From Okeania hirsuta (GTDB taxonomy: Bacteria; Cyanobacteriota; Cyanobacteriia; Cyanobacteriales; Microcoleaceae), in assembly GCF_003838195.1 (NCBI RefSeq), contig NZ_RCBY01000022.1, positions 1 to 60,461 on the forward strand: DNA of 60,461 nt. Reading direction: 5' to 3'. Position numbers and translations under genes: made by a program. Numbering within the stretch: position 1 is the first letter of the stretch; each line of letters starts with the position of its first letter. The notes under the pieces were generated by a model that worked only from the letters and a program-made list of their open reading frames with translations, did no database searches and was not told the DNA's origin. Below, piece after piece: positions 26,810-36,883 of this stretch.

Positions 26810-28024
26810 TCACCTTGGACGAATTCTATTTAACTGTTCTAAAGCCCATTTTGCTGTTTTTTCAACTTCAGGGTCTGGGTCATATTCTGCTTGTTGCAAT
26901 AAGCTAGTTGTTTGAATGATTAACTCATAAATTCGAGTTAAATCTCGGATAGCATTTTTTCTGACTTCTGCATTGTCATTTTGCATTGACATTGCTAAAG
27001 CTCTATTCATTGGTTTTAACGTTTTAGTTCCTATTTCTGAGAGAGTCGCTAAAATTAAACTTTGCTGTTTAGAATCAGAATCTATCAGTAAATTAACTAA
27101 TGGTTGAACAGCTCTAGAATCTCCTCTTTGACCTAATTCCCAGATAGCATTATGCCGTTTTTTCGGGTCAAAATTTTGTAGACCACTAATTAATTCTTCA
27201 ACAACATTAACTTCTGGTAAAGGATAGTTATTTGGCAGAGTAATATCTCTAGAGTCTTCAACTGTAGAATGTTGATTATTTGCTTGTGATAAATTCACTT
27301 TATTTTCTGGTCGCTCATAGTGGTTATTTTCTTCACTCTCAATTGTAGAAAAATTTTCAGCTTTAATATCTAAATTATGGGATTTTAAACTATGTTTTGA
27401 AATTTCTACAGAAGTATTTTCTCCAGACTTCTGTAATGGGGGGACAAAAGAATCTAAAGAATTGTTTTTATTGGCCAAATAAGAGGTTTCTGGGAATCTA
27501 GGCCATTTAGAGGGGGACTGTTCGGAATCGTTAGCCTTTAAATTTAAATCAGTTGAAGTTGTTTTTGGTATTTGATCTTGAGATTGTAAGTCTTCTGGAT
27601 CTAAGTCTTTAGGTTGATGATCGTCAAAAAGCTTAAGTAAGATAAATACTGCTGTACCAGTGACAAGAACTGATGTTATGCTTAAAATAAATAGTGCTTT
27701 TCGTCCTCCTAGAGCCTTGAGTATGACACGAATAGCTTTCGGAACTTTTGAGTCCGAGGATTTCGATTCTTTTTGATTGTTATTTTGAGATTTATTGGCC
27801 TCTGAATCAGTATCTTGAGCAATATACAGAGGAAATGAAGATTTGGTTAATGATACTGGATAATTAATCTGATTGGTTGATTGTAAATTTTCTGCCTCTG
27901 TAAAGCTACGATTATTTAATTCTCCTGTACTGTAATCATCTACGATAGCTCTACTCGGGGTCGCAGAAGAGTACAGGAAAGTCAAGGACGTAATGATAGA
28001 AAAGATGGATTTGTAATAGGCCAT
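26810..28024 (-). CDS. Membrane-anchored HEAT-repeat protein
   Basis: A 404-residue protein. An N-terminal signal-like segment (YKSIFSIITSLTFLYSSATP, cut perhaps after SRA) is followed by a low-complexity Ser/Asn/Lys stretch, a transmembrane helix at about 110-133 (ALFILSITSVLVTGTAVFIL), a long hydrophilic linker, and HEAT-like repeats from about 275 (LQNFDPKKRHNAIWELGQRG, DSRAVQPLVNLLIDSD). HEAT repeats bind proteins, and related cyanobacterial proteins include phycobilisome lyases, but no lyase motif is seen. The function is unknown. Confidence 0.8.
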   Translation of the reverse strand: MAYYKSIFSIITSLTFLYSSATPSRAIVDDYSTGELNNRSFTEAENLQSTNQINYPVSLTKSSFPLYIAQDTDSEANKSQNNNQKESKSSDSKVPKAIRVILKALGGRKALFILSITSVLVTGTAVFILLKLFDDHQPKDLDPEDLQSQDQIPKTTSTDLNLKANDSEQSPSKWPRFPETSYLANKNNSLDSFVPPLQKSGENTSVEISKHSLKSHNLDIKAENFSTIESEENNHYERPENKVNLSQANNQHSTVEDSRDITLPNNYPLPEVNVVEELISGLQNFDPKKRHNAIWELGQRGDSRAVQPLVNLLIDSDSKQQSLILATLSEIGTKTLKPMNRALAMSMQNDNAEVRKNAIRDLTRIYELIIQTTSLLQQAEYDPDPEVEKTAKWALEQLNRIRPR

Positions 28025-28089
28025 GATGTTCTCTTAGGAGTTTTCAGAGGCAACTTTTACAGAATAGGTAAAACAGAATAGGTAAATAA

Positions 28090-28240
28090 TTGACATACTC
28101 CCGGCATCAAATCAGAGATTATGATGCGGGATTCTCATCATTGATGATTCTACGCTCACAGAGATGACTTAGATGGACAATATCACTATTACCAAACCAG
28201 AGGTCGGACTCTCCCGTAGCTTTTGGGTCTCCCCCAGATT
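28090..28240 (-). ncRNA. Candidate omega RNA of tnpB element 2
   Basis: By analogy with known TnpB systems the guide RNA would end at the right-end tcaa (28093-28090 on the minus strand), preceded by the hairpin around 28098-28130. The guide would start with ttatttacctattctgtttt (28089 to 28070). Boundaries are inferred only. Confidence 0.4.
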
Positions 28241-29390
28241 CCGAGTGCCCCTCGGTACTGTTGACTATTGCTCCTAGCATTTCTAAACCTTTAGCTAAAA
28301 TGTTCCTTGCTGCATTGTGGTCTCTATCAGCAATATAACTACAATGCGGACATTTGTGAGTCCTAACAGACAAAGATTTTTTAACAGTCTGACCACAATT
28401 GGAACAATTTTGAGATGTGAAATGTGGAGGTACTGCTATGCAAGCAATTCCATGCAACTTAGCATAATATTCCAGCCATTCGGTGAACTGATACCAGCTT
28501 GCATCAGATATAGATTTAGCTAAGTGATGATTTTTAGCTAGGTTAGCAATGTTCAAATCCTCGTATACTACCAAATCGTGACATTGGATTAACGCCCGTG
28601 CAGTCTTTACTGCATGGTCTTTACGCTGTCTACTGATTTTGAGATGCTGCCTGGCTAATTTCTTTCTGGCTTTGTGGTAGTTATTTGATTGTGCCTTTTT
28701 TCCTTTCTCGTGGCGGCGCGATACTTTCCGTTGTAGCTTTTTTAGTCGTTTTTCCGACTTCCTTAAATACTTAGGATTATCTACAACATTACCATTACTA
28801 TCAGTATAAAAAGTATTTAAACCTAAATCTATTCCTACGACATTGCCTTGAAAATTATGAGTTTCTTTTCTCTCTACATTTACTAGAAATTGACAATAAT
28901 AACCATCAGCTCGTCTCACAACTCTTACACGACTTATTTGTTGCTCTGAATACCAGACTAAATCGCGACTTGTCCACAATTCAAATACACCAGCTTGAAA
29001 ACCATCTTTAAATTCAATTTTCTTTCTGTCTGGAGATAGCTTATAACCTGTTGATTTGTACTCTATTGAACGAGTGAATTTATTGAATTTTGGATCGCCC
29101 TTTTTACCTGGTAATTTCAGTCTACAATTTTTGTAGAATCGTTGTATTGATTGCCATGTTCTATGGGCTGATGCTTGTCTTGCTTGAGAGTTTAACTTTT
29201 TCACCCAAGGAAAATTACTATCCTTTGCTAGTACAGAACAAAGCTTTTGTAAGTCATTGCGTTTAACATCTTTATTATCCATCCAGTAGCGCAAACAACT
29301 GTTTCTGATGAATTGACCTGTGAGAATCATTTCATCTAAAACTTTGTACTGATTTTGACTGCCTTTTAATTTGGCCTCAATTACTAGCAA
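28119..29390 (-). CDS. tnpB: TnpB-family RNA-guided nuclease (canonical, Zn ribbon)
   Basis: A 423-residue TnpB. RuvC motifs: Asp in VVGIDLGLNTFYTD, Glu in LVVYEDLNIANLAK, and the C-terminal Asp in DRDHNAARNIL. The zinc ribbon is CSNCGQTV...CPHCSY. It begins with TTG at 29390 (MLVIEAKLKGS), the usual position of the TnpB start. All catalytic positions are kept, so the nuclease is probably functional, unlike the many broken genes around it. Its sequence differs clearly from element 1. Confidence 0.93.
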   Translation of the reverse strand: MLVIEAKLKGSQNQYKVLDEMILTGQFIRNSCLRYWMDNKDVKRNDLQKLCSVLAKDSNFPWVKKLNSQARQASAHRTWQSIQRFYKNCRLKLPGKKGDPKFNKFTRSIEYKSTGYKLSPDRKKIEFKDGFQAGVFELWTSRDLVWYSEQQISRVRVVRRADGYYCQFLVNVERKETHNFQGNVVGIDLGLNTFYTDSNGNVVDNPKYLRKSEKRLKKLQRKVSRRHEKGKKAQSNNYHKARKKLARQHLKISRQRKDHAVKTARALIQCHDLVVYEDLNIANLAKNHHLAKSISDASWYQFTEWLEYYAKLHGIACIAVPPHFTSQNCSNCGQTVKKSLSVRTHKCPHCSYIADRDHNAARNILAKGLEMLGAIVNSTEGHSESGGDPKATGESDLWFGNSDIVHLSHLCERRIINDENPAS

Positions 29391-30577
29391 AGTTATTGTT
29401 AATTCCTTGACTACATTGACTATTATAACTAAATTTACCTAAAATTTATACTGGATAAACTATTAATATTTGTGTCTAATTATGACATCGAATCATAATT
29501 ATACACGCATCATTCATCCAGACACGCTCATCATAGATTATAGTGCTGGCCTTCTGATGCGTTTAGGTAACTATAGTTTAATTCAATCATATCTGGTGTT
29601 AGTTAAGGATGGTCAAATTATTTAAACTTTAGCTATAAAACTACTATTTTACAAATATTATGTTACGCGTAGCATAATGTAGAATGCGCTGAAATGAAAC
29701 TAACGATTCAATAAAGACTATACTACGATACTATAATAATTTTGAGTTATATCATGTCCGGTTAAACAGTTATAAATAGAGGAGTCAGGAGTCAGGAGTC
29801 AGTAGTAGAAGGAGGGAAGAGGAGAAGGAGAAGAAAGTTTTTTTTGATCACTAATTATCTGGACATGATATTAATGCCTAAAGTGGCTGATTGCTTAGGT
29901 TAGGTATGATTTTAATTAGAAGTTAGACTATAAGTTGACTATTTAGTTTCTGAGTTGCCACTGAATATGTGACAAAAAATTGATGTAACTCGGCAAAACA
30001 TTTTGATTACCTGATAAATATTTTATATACATACGAAATATAACGTAGACAAATATTATAGTTAGATAAGTTTAAAGTCTAATCGGCTATTTAGGCTTTA
30101 AAAAATTTATCTCTTTATTTTGGTCATTCCCTAAATTATTGTACATTTAAATTGTGAATTATATAGCAATAGACAGGTAGGTGAGGACATAGACTCATAA
30201 TGCTCCGAATCAGGGGAAATATTTTTCCCACTGTTCTTTCACAGGAGTGCGCGTTCCCTCTCTTGGTCAGCGTTCCCATGGCGAGAATACCTTGCCTCTT
30301 ACAGAGGACTTAAAGCTTTTTCCTACGGAATTCTGCGCAGCATTTTTGCGCAGCAAAACGCCGACGCGGGGTCGCACCACTGTTCCCTGCTATAGATATT
30401 AACTTTAAAAATAGTAATAGTAGCTGGAAATATCTTATTTGTTATTTTTACTATTTTCAAAATAAGTGTATATTAGCTTAACAGAGAATATAAAATCTAA
30501 ATGCGTCTTAGCTTAATCATTAAGCTTCACTCGATTTTCAAACACCAAAAAAAGCTCTACTGAATTAGACAGCTATT
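29391..30577. other. Intergenic region with family-C element
   Basis: 1.2 kb without a recognisable gene. It contains the family-C element (29750-29870) and a GC-richer block (30190-30390) with cacaggagtgcgcgttcc, aggacttaaagc, tgcgcagc palindromes and gcggggtcgcaccac. Fragments of that block recur at 18920-18940 and 39840-39855. The promoter of the pseudokinase gene must lie near 30480-30570. Confidence 0.6.
29750..29870. mobile_element. Family-C inverted-repeat element (best-preserved copy)
   Basis: The ends tatcatgtccgg and ggacatgata are inverted. Inside, GGAGTCA heptamers and a GA-rich strand are followed by tttgatcactaattatct, a layout shared in reverse by the copy at 13066-13195. Confidence 0.75.
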
Positions 30578-32545
30578 ATGAGCTACTGTATTAATCCTAA
30601 TTGCTTCTACCCAGAAAATCAGAATAATCCTTTATATTGTACAGCTTGTGGCTCCAAATTATTAATTGAAGGACAATATCAAGCTGTCAAAAAACTTAGG
30701 GTTCTTGACTGGGGAACTATTTATGAAGTTAAAAGAGAAGAAACCACAGAAATTCTCAAAGTATTACATATAAATAGTCCTGAATCTGTCTCTCAATTTC
30801 AACAACAAGCCAAAATATTAGCGCAACTGAATCATCCTGGAATTCCTCAAGTCAAACCTGGTAGTTATTTTACATTTATACCGAGAAACAGTAATCAAAA
30901 ATTACACTGTTTAGTTAGAGAAAAAGTTCCTGGAGAAAATCTACAAACTTGGTTGGGAAAAAACAATTTACCCATTAATCAAGAATTAGCTGTTGAATGG
31001 TTAAATCAACTCATAGAAATCTTAGACTTATTACACGAAAAACAATTTTTCTATCAAAATATTCAACCTAGTAATATTATTCTCCGTCCCAATGGGCAAT
31101 TAACATTAACTAATTTTTCTCTAGAGCTACAGTCAGCACAATCTGATTTTGTGGCTCTCGGATATATGTTTATTTACTTCCTAACTGGTCAGCCTGCATC
31201 TACATTTTTAAATTCTGATACTAAGACCTTAAATTGGCGAGATAAAGTTTCTCAAATATCCCCAAAATTAGTAGATTTTATTGATGACTTAATTTCACAA
31301 CAACATCCAGAAAATTATCAGACTATTCTACATCAGTGGAGACAGATAAAAGATGATTTATCTCAATCTTTGATACAAAAAAAATATCATCCATTAAAAA
31401 GCAAATTCTTATTAGGTAGTGCAATTTTACTTCTGGGGATTGGCGCTACTCAAATTATTAGTCATTTGCCAAAACAATTTAATTCCGGTTTATTTTCTCC
31501 AGAGCGGTCAAAGGAAATTAAATCTGATAATCTAGAGAAATTTTTCTCTAAAAATCAAGGCAAATTTCTAGTAGGTGGAATAATTTTCATCCTCGCTATA
31601 GGAGGTAGTCATTTTGTTGGTTATTTTCGGATTCATCCCAAATATTTAAAGTTAAGTCTGCCCAATGGAGTTTCCTTAGAAGAAACTTTTAATACAGATT
31701 CAGAAAGAGTTTATTCTGTAGTTATTAGTCAAGACGGTCAAATTTTAGCTTGTGGTAATGGTAATGGTACTATTCAAGTTTGGAATTTAGAAACAAGAGA
31801 AGAATTAGGTATAATTGAAGGCCATACTAATGATGTAGTAGCGATCGCTCTCAGCCAAGATGGAAATATATTAGCTAGTGGTAGTTATGATGGGACGATA
31901 AAAATTTGGCATTTAGCAACTGAAACAGAACTAACTTTGCAAAGTCATTTTATGCGAGTTACTTCTATTGCTATTAGTCCTGATGGAGAAAAATTAGTGA
32001 GTGGCAGTAGCGATGATTCCATCAAAATTTGGCATATACCTACAGGTAAAATGCTACATACTTTTCGCGGTCATTCTGACAGTATTTATGCAGTTGATAT
32101 TAGTTTGAATGGGAAAATATTAGTCACAGGAAGTCAGAATAATATTAAAACTTGGAATCTGGAAACTGGAACAGAAATTTACACATTAGTCGGTCATCAT
32201 GGCAGAATTTTATCTGTGACTGTCAGTCCTGATGGCGACAAAATAGCAAGTGGTAGTAGCGATAAAAATATTAAAATTTGGCAACTAGAAACAGGAAAAA
32301 TTTTACGCACTTTACGCGGTCATACTAATGATGTTAATTCTGTAGTTATTAGCCCAGATAATCAAACTTTAGTTAGTGCAAGTAGCGACCATACTATCAA
32401 AATTTGGCATCTAGAAACAGGGAAACTTTTACGCACTATAAAAGGGCATTCTCGATGGGTTAATTCCGTTGCATTTAGTTCTGATGGAGAAATTTTAGCT
32501 AGTGGTAGTTTCGATCAAACTGTTAAGCTTTGGAAATTGGGATAA
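30578..32545 (+). CDS. Zn-ribbon/pseudokinase/WD40 membrane protein
   Basis: A 655-residue multi-domain protein. Residues 4-24 hold a zinc ribbon (C4, C9, C21, C24). Residues 32-265 have a Ser/Thr-kinase-like fold: the ATP Lys lies in EILKVLH, but the HRD motif reads YQNIQPSNI and the DFG position reads TNFSLE, so catalytic Asp residues are missing. Two hydrophobic segments follow (KFLLGSAILLLGIGATQI and FLVGGIIFILAIGGSHFVG). Seven WD40 repeats fill the C-terminus (LASGSYDGTIKIWHLATETE and others). Active kinase-WD40 fusions are common in filamentous cyanobacteria. This one is probably a scaffold or sensor. Confidence 0.88.
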   Translation: MSYCINPNCFYPENQNNPLYCTACGSKLLIEGQYQAVKKLRVLDWGTIYEVKREETTEILKVLHINSPESVSQFQQQAKILAQLNHPGIPQVKPGSYFTFIPRNSNQKLHCLVREKVPGENLQTWLGKNNLPINQELAVEWLNQLIEILDLLHEKQFFYQNIQPSNIILRPNGQLTLTNFSLELQSAQSDFVALGYMFIYFLTGQPASTFLNSDTKTLNWRDKVSQISPKLVDFIDDLISQQHPENYQTILHQWRQIKDDLSQSLIQKKYHPLKSKFLLGSAILLLGIGATQIISHLPKQFNSGLFSPERSKEIKSDNLEKFFSKNQGKFLVGGIIFILAIGGSHFVGYFRIHPKYLKLSLPNGVSLEETFNTDSERVYSVVISQDGQILACGNGNGTIQVWNLETREELGIIEGHTNDVVAIALSQDGNILASGSYDGTIKIWHLATETELTLQSHFMRVTSIAISPDGEKLVSGSSDDSIKIWHIPTGKMLHTFRGHSDSIYAVDISLNGKILVTGSQNNIKTWNLETGTEIYTLVGHHGRILSVTVSPDGDKIASGSSDKNIKIWQLETGKILRTLRGHTNDVNSVVISPDNQTLVSASSDHTIKIWHLETGKLLRTIKGHSRWVNSVAFSSDGEILASGSFDQTVKLWKLG

Positions 32546-32576
32546 GAAGGAAGAAGGAAGAAGGAAGAAAAAATAC

Positions 32577-33530
32577 CGAAGTTGGCTTTAGTTATCTACA
32601 ATAGAAGCAAAAATAGCCTTGTCTGAGTTTTCAGTTTTTGAGATGTCAAATACAGTTATGACTACTGCTATAAATCAAGAAGTGAGGAGTAGGGAGTATT
32701 CAATAATTAATAATTGATAATTACCTCTCCCTAAAAGCAATGAAGATTGACTGAAAGGAAAATTTTTTCTTATTTCTCTTTGAAAGGAGAGGCTTTAAAC
32801 TTTAATTATTCGGTAAGATTTGCCTTGTATAGTTTTTTCATCAATTGTCCACATTTTATATTAGATATTACCTTCAAAAACTAAGTTTTAAGGATTAACT
32901 AAATTATGTTTTGTCCTGATTTATATTGCCAGACCGAAGTTGGAATAAGACTTTAGTTATCTACAATAGAAGGAAAAATAGCGTTGTCTGAGTTTTTAGC
33001 TTTTGAGATGTCAAATACAGTTATGGCAACTGCTATAAATCAAGGAGTAAGGAGTGAGGAGTAGGGAGATTTGCCTTGTATAGTTTTTTCATCAATTATC
33101 CATATTTGATATTAGCTATTACCTTCAAAAACTAAGTTTTAAGGATTAACTAAATTATGTTTTGTCCTGATTTATATTGCCAGACCGAAGTTGGAATAAG
33201 ACTTTAGTTATCTACAATAGAAGGAAAAATAGCGTTGTCTGAGTTTTTAGCTTTTGAGATGTCAAATACAGTTATGGCAACTGCTATAAATCAAGGAGTA
33301 AGGAGTGAGGAGTAGGGAGATTTGCCTTGTATAGTTTTTTCATCAATTATCCATATTTGATATTAGCTATTACCTTCAAAAACTAAGTTTTAAGGATTAA
33401 CTAAATTATGTTTTGTCCTGATTTATATTGCCAGACCGAAGTTGGAATAAGACTTTAGTTATCTACAATAGAAGGAAAAATAGTATTGTCTGAGTTTTCC
33501 GCTTTTGAGATGTCAAATATCAAATACAGT
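32577..33530. repeat. 251-bp tandem repeat array (about 3.5 units)
   Basis: Units begin at agaccgaagttgg: unit 2 at 32931-33181, unit 3 at 33182-33432 (identical to unit 2 by my reading) and a partial unit 4 from 33433. Unit 1 (32577-32930) is more diverged and carries a 119-bp family-E insertion. No coding potential was seen. Confidence 0.9.
32697..32815. mobile_element. Family-E palindromic element with an identifiable empty site
   Basis: Inserted in tandem unit 1. Units 2 and 3 read gtagggag-atttgcc, while unit 1 reads gtagggag-[119 bp]-ag-atttgcc. The ends tattcaataattaa and (complement) taccgaataattaa are an imperfect inverted repeat. A 2-bp ag duplication is possible. Confidence 0.8.
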
Positions 33531-33535
33531 ATATA

Positions 33536-34141
33536 ACTTAATTTAGACAAGTTCCAGAAAAAATAAAATAGTTGAAAGCGTATTGTTAGAAAATAAAATT
33601 AGTAAAACTATTATGAATTGGCTGCAATCATTCTTACATTGATGTCTCAATCGCAATAAACACCGTGTCCCGCATATAGAAAATCTATAGTTTCTATAGA
33701 ACCCCTAACCGTATCTTTTTCAAGCTAAATTAGCTTCTGAAGTAGCTAATATCTTGAGCAATTTAGGTCTAGGTAATAGCCTTTAGTAACTATTTATGCC
33801 AATAATGATTAAACCAAGAAACTGTAAGGCTTATGATTAGGTCAGGAGATCCCAAATGGGTTCTATATACAAAATTCTGTAAACAAGGAGCTTGATTTGC
33901 ATTGATAATACAGCGGTGCTAAATGGAACTAAATCAACTTTTTTCTAAGGTTTAGATTCAAGTTTTTGAGCTACTTTAACTAGGATTTAATACTTGTTTC
34001 ATCCAACTTACGAAAAATGGACTTAAAACTCCACTCAAAAATGCTAAGGAGTAATAATTTTTTTTCTGTCGTAACCAATAATTGTGTATTCGTGCATATC
34101 TATAATTTTATAAATCAAAATAACTAAACCGATGGTAGCTT
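33536..34141. other. Intergenic region with family-D element
   Basis: No gene is apparent. It contains the family-D element at 33695-33869; the rest is AT-rich without recognised signals. Confidence 0.6.
33695..33869. mobile_element. Family-D inverted-repeat element
   Basis: The ends tatagaacccc and gggttctatata are inverted, about 175 bp apart, and non-coding. A second pair is at 39731-39965. Confidence 0.55.
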
Positions 34142-34613
34142 CTAATCTATAATTTGTCCTGGCAGCCAATCTTCATCAAGTATTTGTTCGAGAGTATAAG
34201 GGTTAATTTCTGGTAATTTCAGTTCCGATTTAACTTGAGCAATTTTTCTGGCTTTACCATAAAGATAATCTAATCTATTAACTAAATAATTCCGTAAATT
34301 TGTTGTGAGTTTTAGTTCCAACTGAGTTCGAAATGTTAAAATTTCTGTCTGCCAATGTCTAGAATTATCATCTCTTTCCTTTTCCCAATATTGATAAAAT
34401 AGAAGATGTTGAATAATTAAAATCACGAAACTTTCAACCGTGCTTTTTTAACTTCTACCCAAGGCTTCTAACTCTGCAATTAAATTATCATAATCTATGC
34501 TCTCTAATTGACAATTATTTAGCAGTTTAATTATCTTTTCTAAGCACTCAAAATAATCATCCTCATAAAATAATTTTAAATCAGTAACTTGATTTTCATA
34601 TTTGATTTTTGTA
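34142..34613 (-). pseudogene. DUF29 family gene with in-frame stop
   Basis: The downstream frame (HLLFYQYWEKERDDNSRHWQ ... NPYTLEQILDEDWLPG) and the upstream frame (FYEDDYFECLEKIIKLLNNC ... IDYDNLIAELEALGRS) are one DUF29 protein in the same frame, split by TAA where relatives have GRSEKRAVES. No ATG is found at the N-terminus either; a stop precedes it directly. DUF29 genes are numerous in cyanobacteria and their role is unknown. This copy is dead unless the C-terminal part starts at an internal GTG. Confidence 0.75.
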
Positions 34614-34669
34614 TCTTATAAACTCCCGCTAAACTATTAAAAAACGTCTAACGGGAGAACTCATAAAAT

Positions 34670-34846
34670 GTAAGTATTTCCTGCGGAATGCTGCGGAAAC
34701 AGCTATTAGATCTCAGCTCTCATAAGGAGGTTTCAATTAATATAGCCAGCTTTTGTAGTAAGATTTAATTCCGACTCAATTATTAAAGCTTTTATCTAAA
34801 ACTAAAACCAATAGCTGATAGCTGATGGCTGACTACTGAATGCTTA
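34670..34846. mobile_element. Family-F repeat element
   Basis: It starts gtaagtatttcctgcggaat, ends ctactgaatgctta and contains aataaagc-like and TAGCTGA heptamer segments. Copies lie at 36688-36883 (reverse) and 42748-42955. The outer ends gtaagcatt/aatgctta are inverted. Confidence 0.7.
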
Positions 34847-34856
34847 ACATAAAATT

Positions 34857-34958
34857 CTAGATTAACTTAACAGCACGCAAGCCAAACATTAAAACTGTAG
34901 CTACACCTAAACCACCAACAAACAATACAACGAAAGCAATAATTCCATCAACAGTCAT
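34857..34958 (-). CDS. petL: Probable cytochrome b6f subunit PetL
   Basis: A 33-residue frame (MTVDGIIAFVVLFVGGLGVA then TVLMFGLRAVKLI) with one transmembrane helix and a C-terminal basic KLI ending, as in cyanobacterial PetL (about 31-32 residues). A good ribosome-binding site, ggag, lies about 8 bases before the ATG at 34958. PetL is a small peripheral subunit of the cytochrome b6f complex in thylakoids. The gene is divergent from aroB, with 80 bp between. The similarity is from memory and short, so another small membrane subunit is possible. Confidence 0.55.
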   Translation of the reverse strand: MTVDGIIAFVVLFVGGLGVATVLMFGLRAVKLI

Positions 34959-35038
34959 TAACTTTTCTCCAAAATGGCGAATAATATAAAATTAAGTCTA
35001 ATATTTAATGTTCAAAATAGCAAAGTCTGAAATTATCC

Positions 35039-36130
35039 ATGGCATCCATCACCGTTCAACTACCCTCCAAATCTTATGAAATAGCGATCGCCCCTGGCAA
35101 CCTCGACAAACTTGGCCAAAAAATGCAACCCCTCAACTTGGGCAAAAAGGTCTTGCTGGTCTCCAACCCAGAAATATTTGGTCATTATGGCTCAAGAGCG
35201 ATCGCTTCTCTCCAACAAGCGGGTTTTGATGTTTCTCACTGCACCCTCCCTGCTGGAGAACAATACAAAAACTTTCAAACCCTAAATAATATTTACGATG
35301 CAGCTTTAGCACACCGTATGGAACGGTCTTCGACAATGGTCGCCCTGGGTGGTGGGGTAGTTGGGGATATGACTGGGTTTGCAGCAGCGACTTGGTTGCG
35401 AGGTTTGAATGTAGTGCAGGTTCCCACCTCTCTATTAGCAATGGTGGATGCTGCTATTGGGGGAAAAACGGGAGTCAATCATCCCCAAGGTAAAAATCTC
35501 ATCGGCGCTTTCCACCAACCACGTCTCGTATTAATTGACCCGGAAGTATTGAAAACTTTACCTGTGCGTGAGTTTCGGGGTGGAATGGCAGAAGTTATTA
35601 AATATGGAACTATCTGGGATGCGGAATTATTTGCCAAAATGGAGAATAGTCAGGAGCTTGATGAAATTAATCATCTCACGCCAGGGTTATTAGAGGAAAT
35701 CTTGATTAGGTCTTGCCAAAGTAAAGCTGATGTGGTAGAGAAAGATGAAAAAGAATCGGGATTAAGGGCAATTTTGAATTACGGTCATACTATTGGTCAT
35801 GCTGTGGAAAGTTTGACTGGTTATACTATGGTGACTCATGGTGAAGCAGTAGCTATTGGGATGGTGGCTGCGAGTCGGTTGGCGGTGGAGTTGGGGATGT
35901 GGGATGAACAGAGCGATCGCCGTCAGTTAGCTTTGATTGAAAAAGCTAGTTTACCGACGAGGTTGCCGAGTGGGTTGGATATTGAGGAAATTTTGGTTTC
36001 TTTACAGACGGATAAAAAGGTAAAAGCGGGTAAAGTTAGGTTTGTCTTACCGACTGGGGTGGGTGTGGTCAAGATTACAGACCGGGTAAGTGCAGATGTA
36101 TTAAGGGGAGTCTTGACAGGGATGGGTTAA
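35039..36130 (+). CDS. aroB: 3-dehydroquinate synthase
   Basis: Second step of the shikimate pathway (DAHP to 3-dehydroquinate), using NAD and a divalent metal. The 363-residue protein shows [53 protein letters not shown] and the metal-site His residues in [12 protein letters not shown] and [10 protein letters not shown]. It contains several HIP1 sites, and its base composition is richer in GC than the surrounding repeat region. Intact. Confidence 0.97.
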   Translation: MASITVQLPSKSYEIAIAPGNLDKLGQKMQPLNLGKKVLLVSNPEIFGHYGSRAIASLQQAGFDVSHCTLPAGEQYKNFQTLNNIYDAALAHRMERSSTMVALGGGVVGDMTGFAAATWLRGLNVVQVPTSLLAMVDAAIGGKTGVNHPQGKNLIGAFHQPRLVLIDPEVLKTLPVREFRGGMAEVIKYGTIWDAELFAKMENSQELDEINHLTPGLLEEILIRSCQSKADVVEKDEKESGLRAILNYGHTIGHAVESLTGYTMVTHGEAVAIGMVAASRLAVELGMWDEQSDRRQLALIEKASLPTRLPSGLDIEEILVSLQTDKKVKAGKVRFVLPTGVGVVKITDRVSADVLRGVLTGMG

Positions 36131-36194
36131 AGAAAAAGTTAGAATTCATAATAGTTTGATGAAATTTACTTGCTGTAGTTATTTTACGTTTAGT

Positions 36195-36325
36195 TTTACC
36201 GAATAATTAAGGTAAAATGCCTCTCCTTTCAAGGATAAACAAGAAAAATTTTTCCTTTGAGTCAATCCTATCCGTTTTCAAAGAGAGGTAATAATTAATT
36301 ATTAATTATTAATTATTAATTGTTT
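36195..36325. mobile_element. Family-E palindromic element (reverse)
   Basis: Starts ttaccgaataattaaggt and gcctctcctttcaagg; ends gagaggtaataattaatta followed by the heptamer run. Same layout as 32697-32815 on the other strand. Confidence 0.7.
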
Positions 36326-36687
36326 AACTACCTACTTAATCATCACTTTCATTATGAGTAAGTTTTGGTTTTTACCATTAAATAAAATCATAGGATTTTA
36401 ACTCTAAATCGTACAGATATAAAATCACATTATCAAAATAATATGGGTCGCGCAACCCCGCCTTTTAAGGCGAAATATTTTTGGAGCTTTGCTCAGATTC
36501 CCGTTACAAAAATGACTTCTGAGTTCTGAGTTCTGACTTCTGACTTTGTTAAGTCTATCCCAATTATGCTGGAATTATTATTTGTCTATACGAGCATTAT
36601 TGGGAAAATTTTGCTCATTGTATTCATAAAGTTATTAGCGGATTTGAGATATTCAAAGGAGAGTTAATTCGTGTCATATCATGTATC

Positions 36688-36883
36688 GTAAGCATTCAGC
36701 CGTCAGCTATCAGCCATCAGCTATTGCTTATTTTTAGTTATAGATAAAAGCTTTACTCATTGAATGAGAATTAAATTTTACGCCTAAAAGCTGCCTTTAA
36801 ATCTATATATTAAAATCCCCTCATAAGAGCTAAGAGCTGACAGCTAATAGCTGTTTGCGCAGCATTCCGCAGGAAATGCTTAC
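36688..36883. mobile_element. Family-F repeat element (reverse)
   Basis: gtaagcattcag...ctatcagccatcagct at one end and gctgtttgcgcagcattccg then caggaaatgcttac at the other. Matches 42748-42955 in reverse. Confidence 0.7.

Larger units (their letters stand above)
28090..29400 (-). mobile_element. IS200/IS605-like element, tnpB only (element 2)
   Basis: On the minus strand the tnpB gene is followed by gaatccc, a strong hairpin (ccgcatca...tgatgccgg) and gggagtatgtcaa ending at 28090. This is the same layout as element 1. No tnpA is nearby, and the left boundary beyond 29390 is not clear. Confidence 0.65.
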
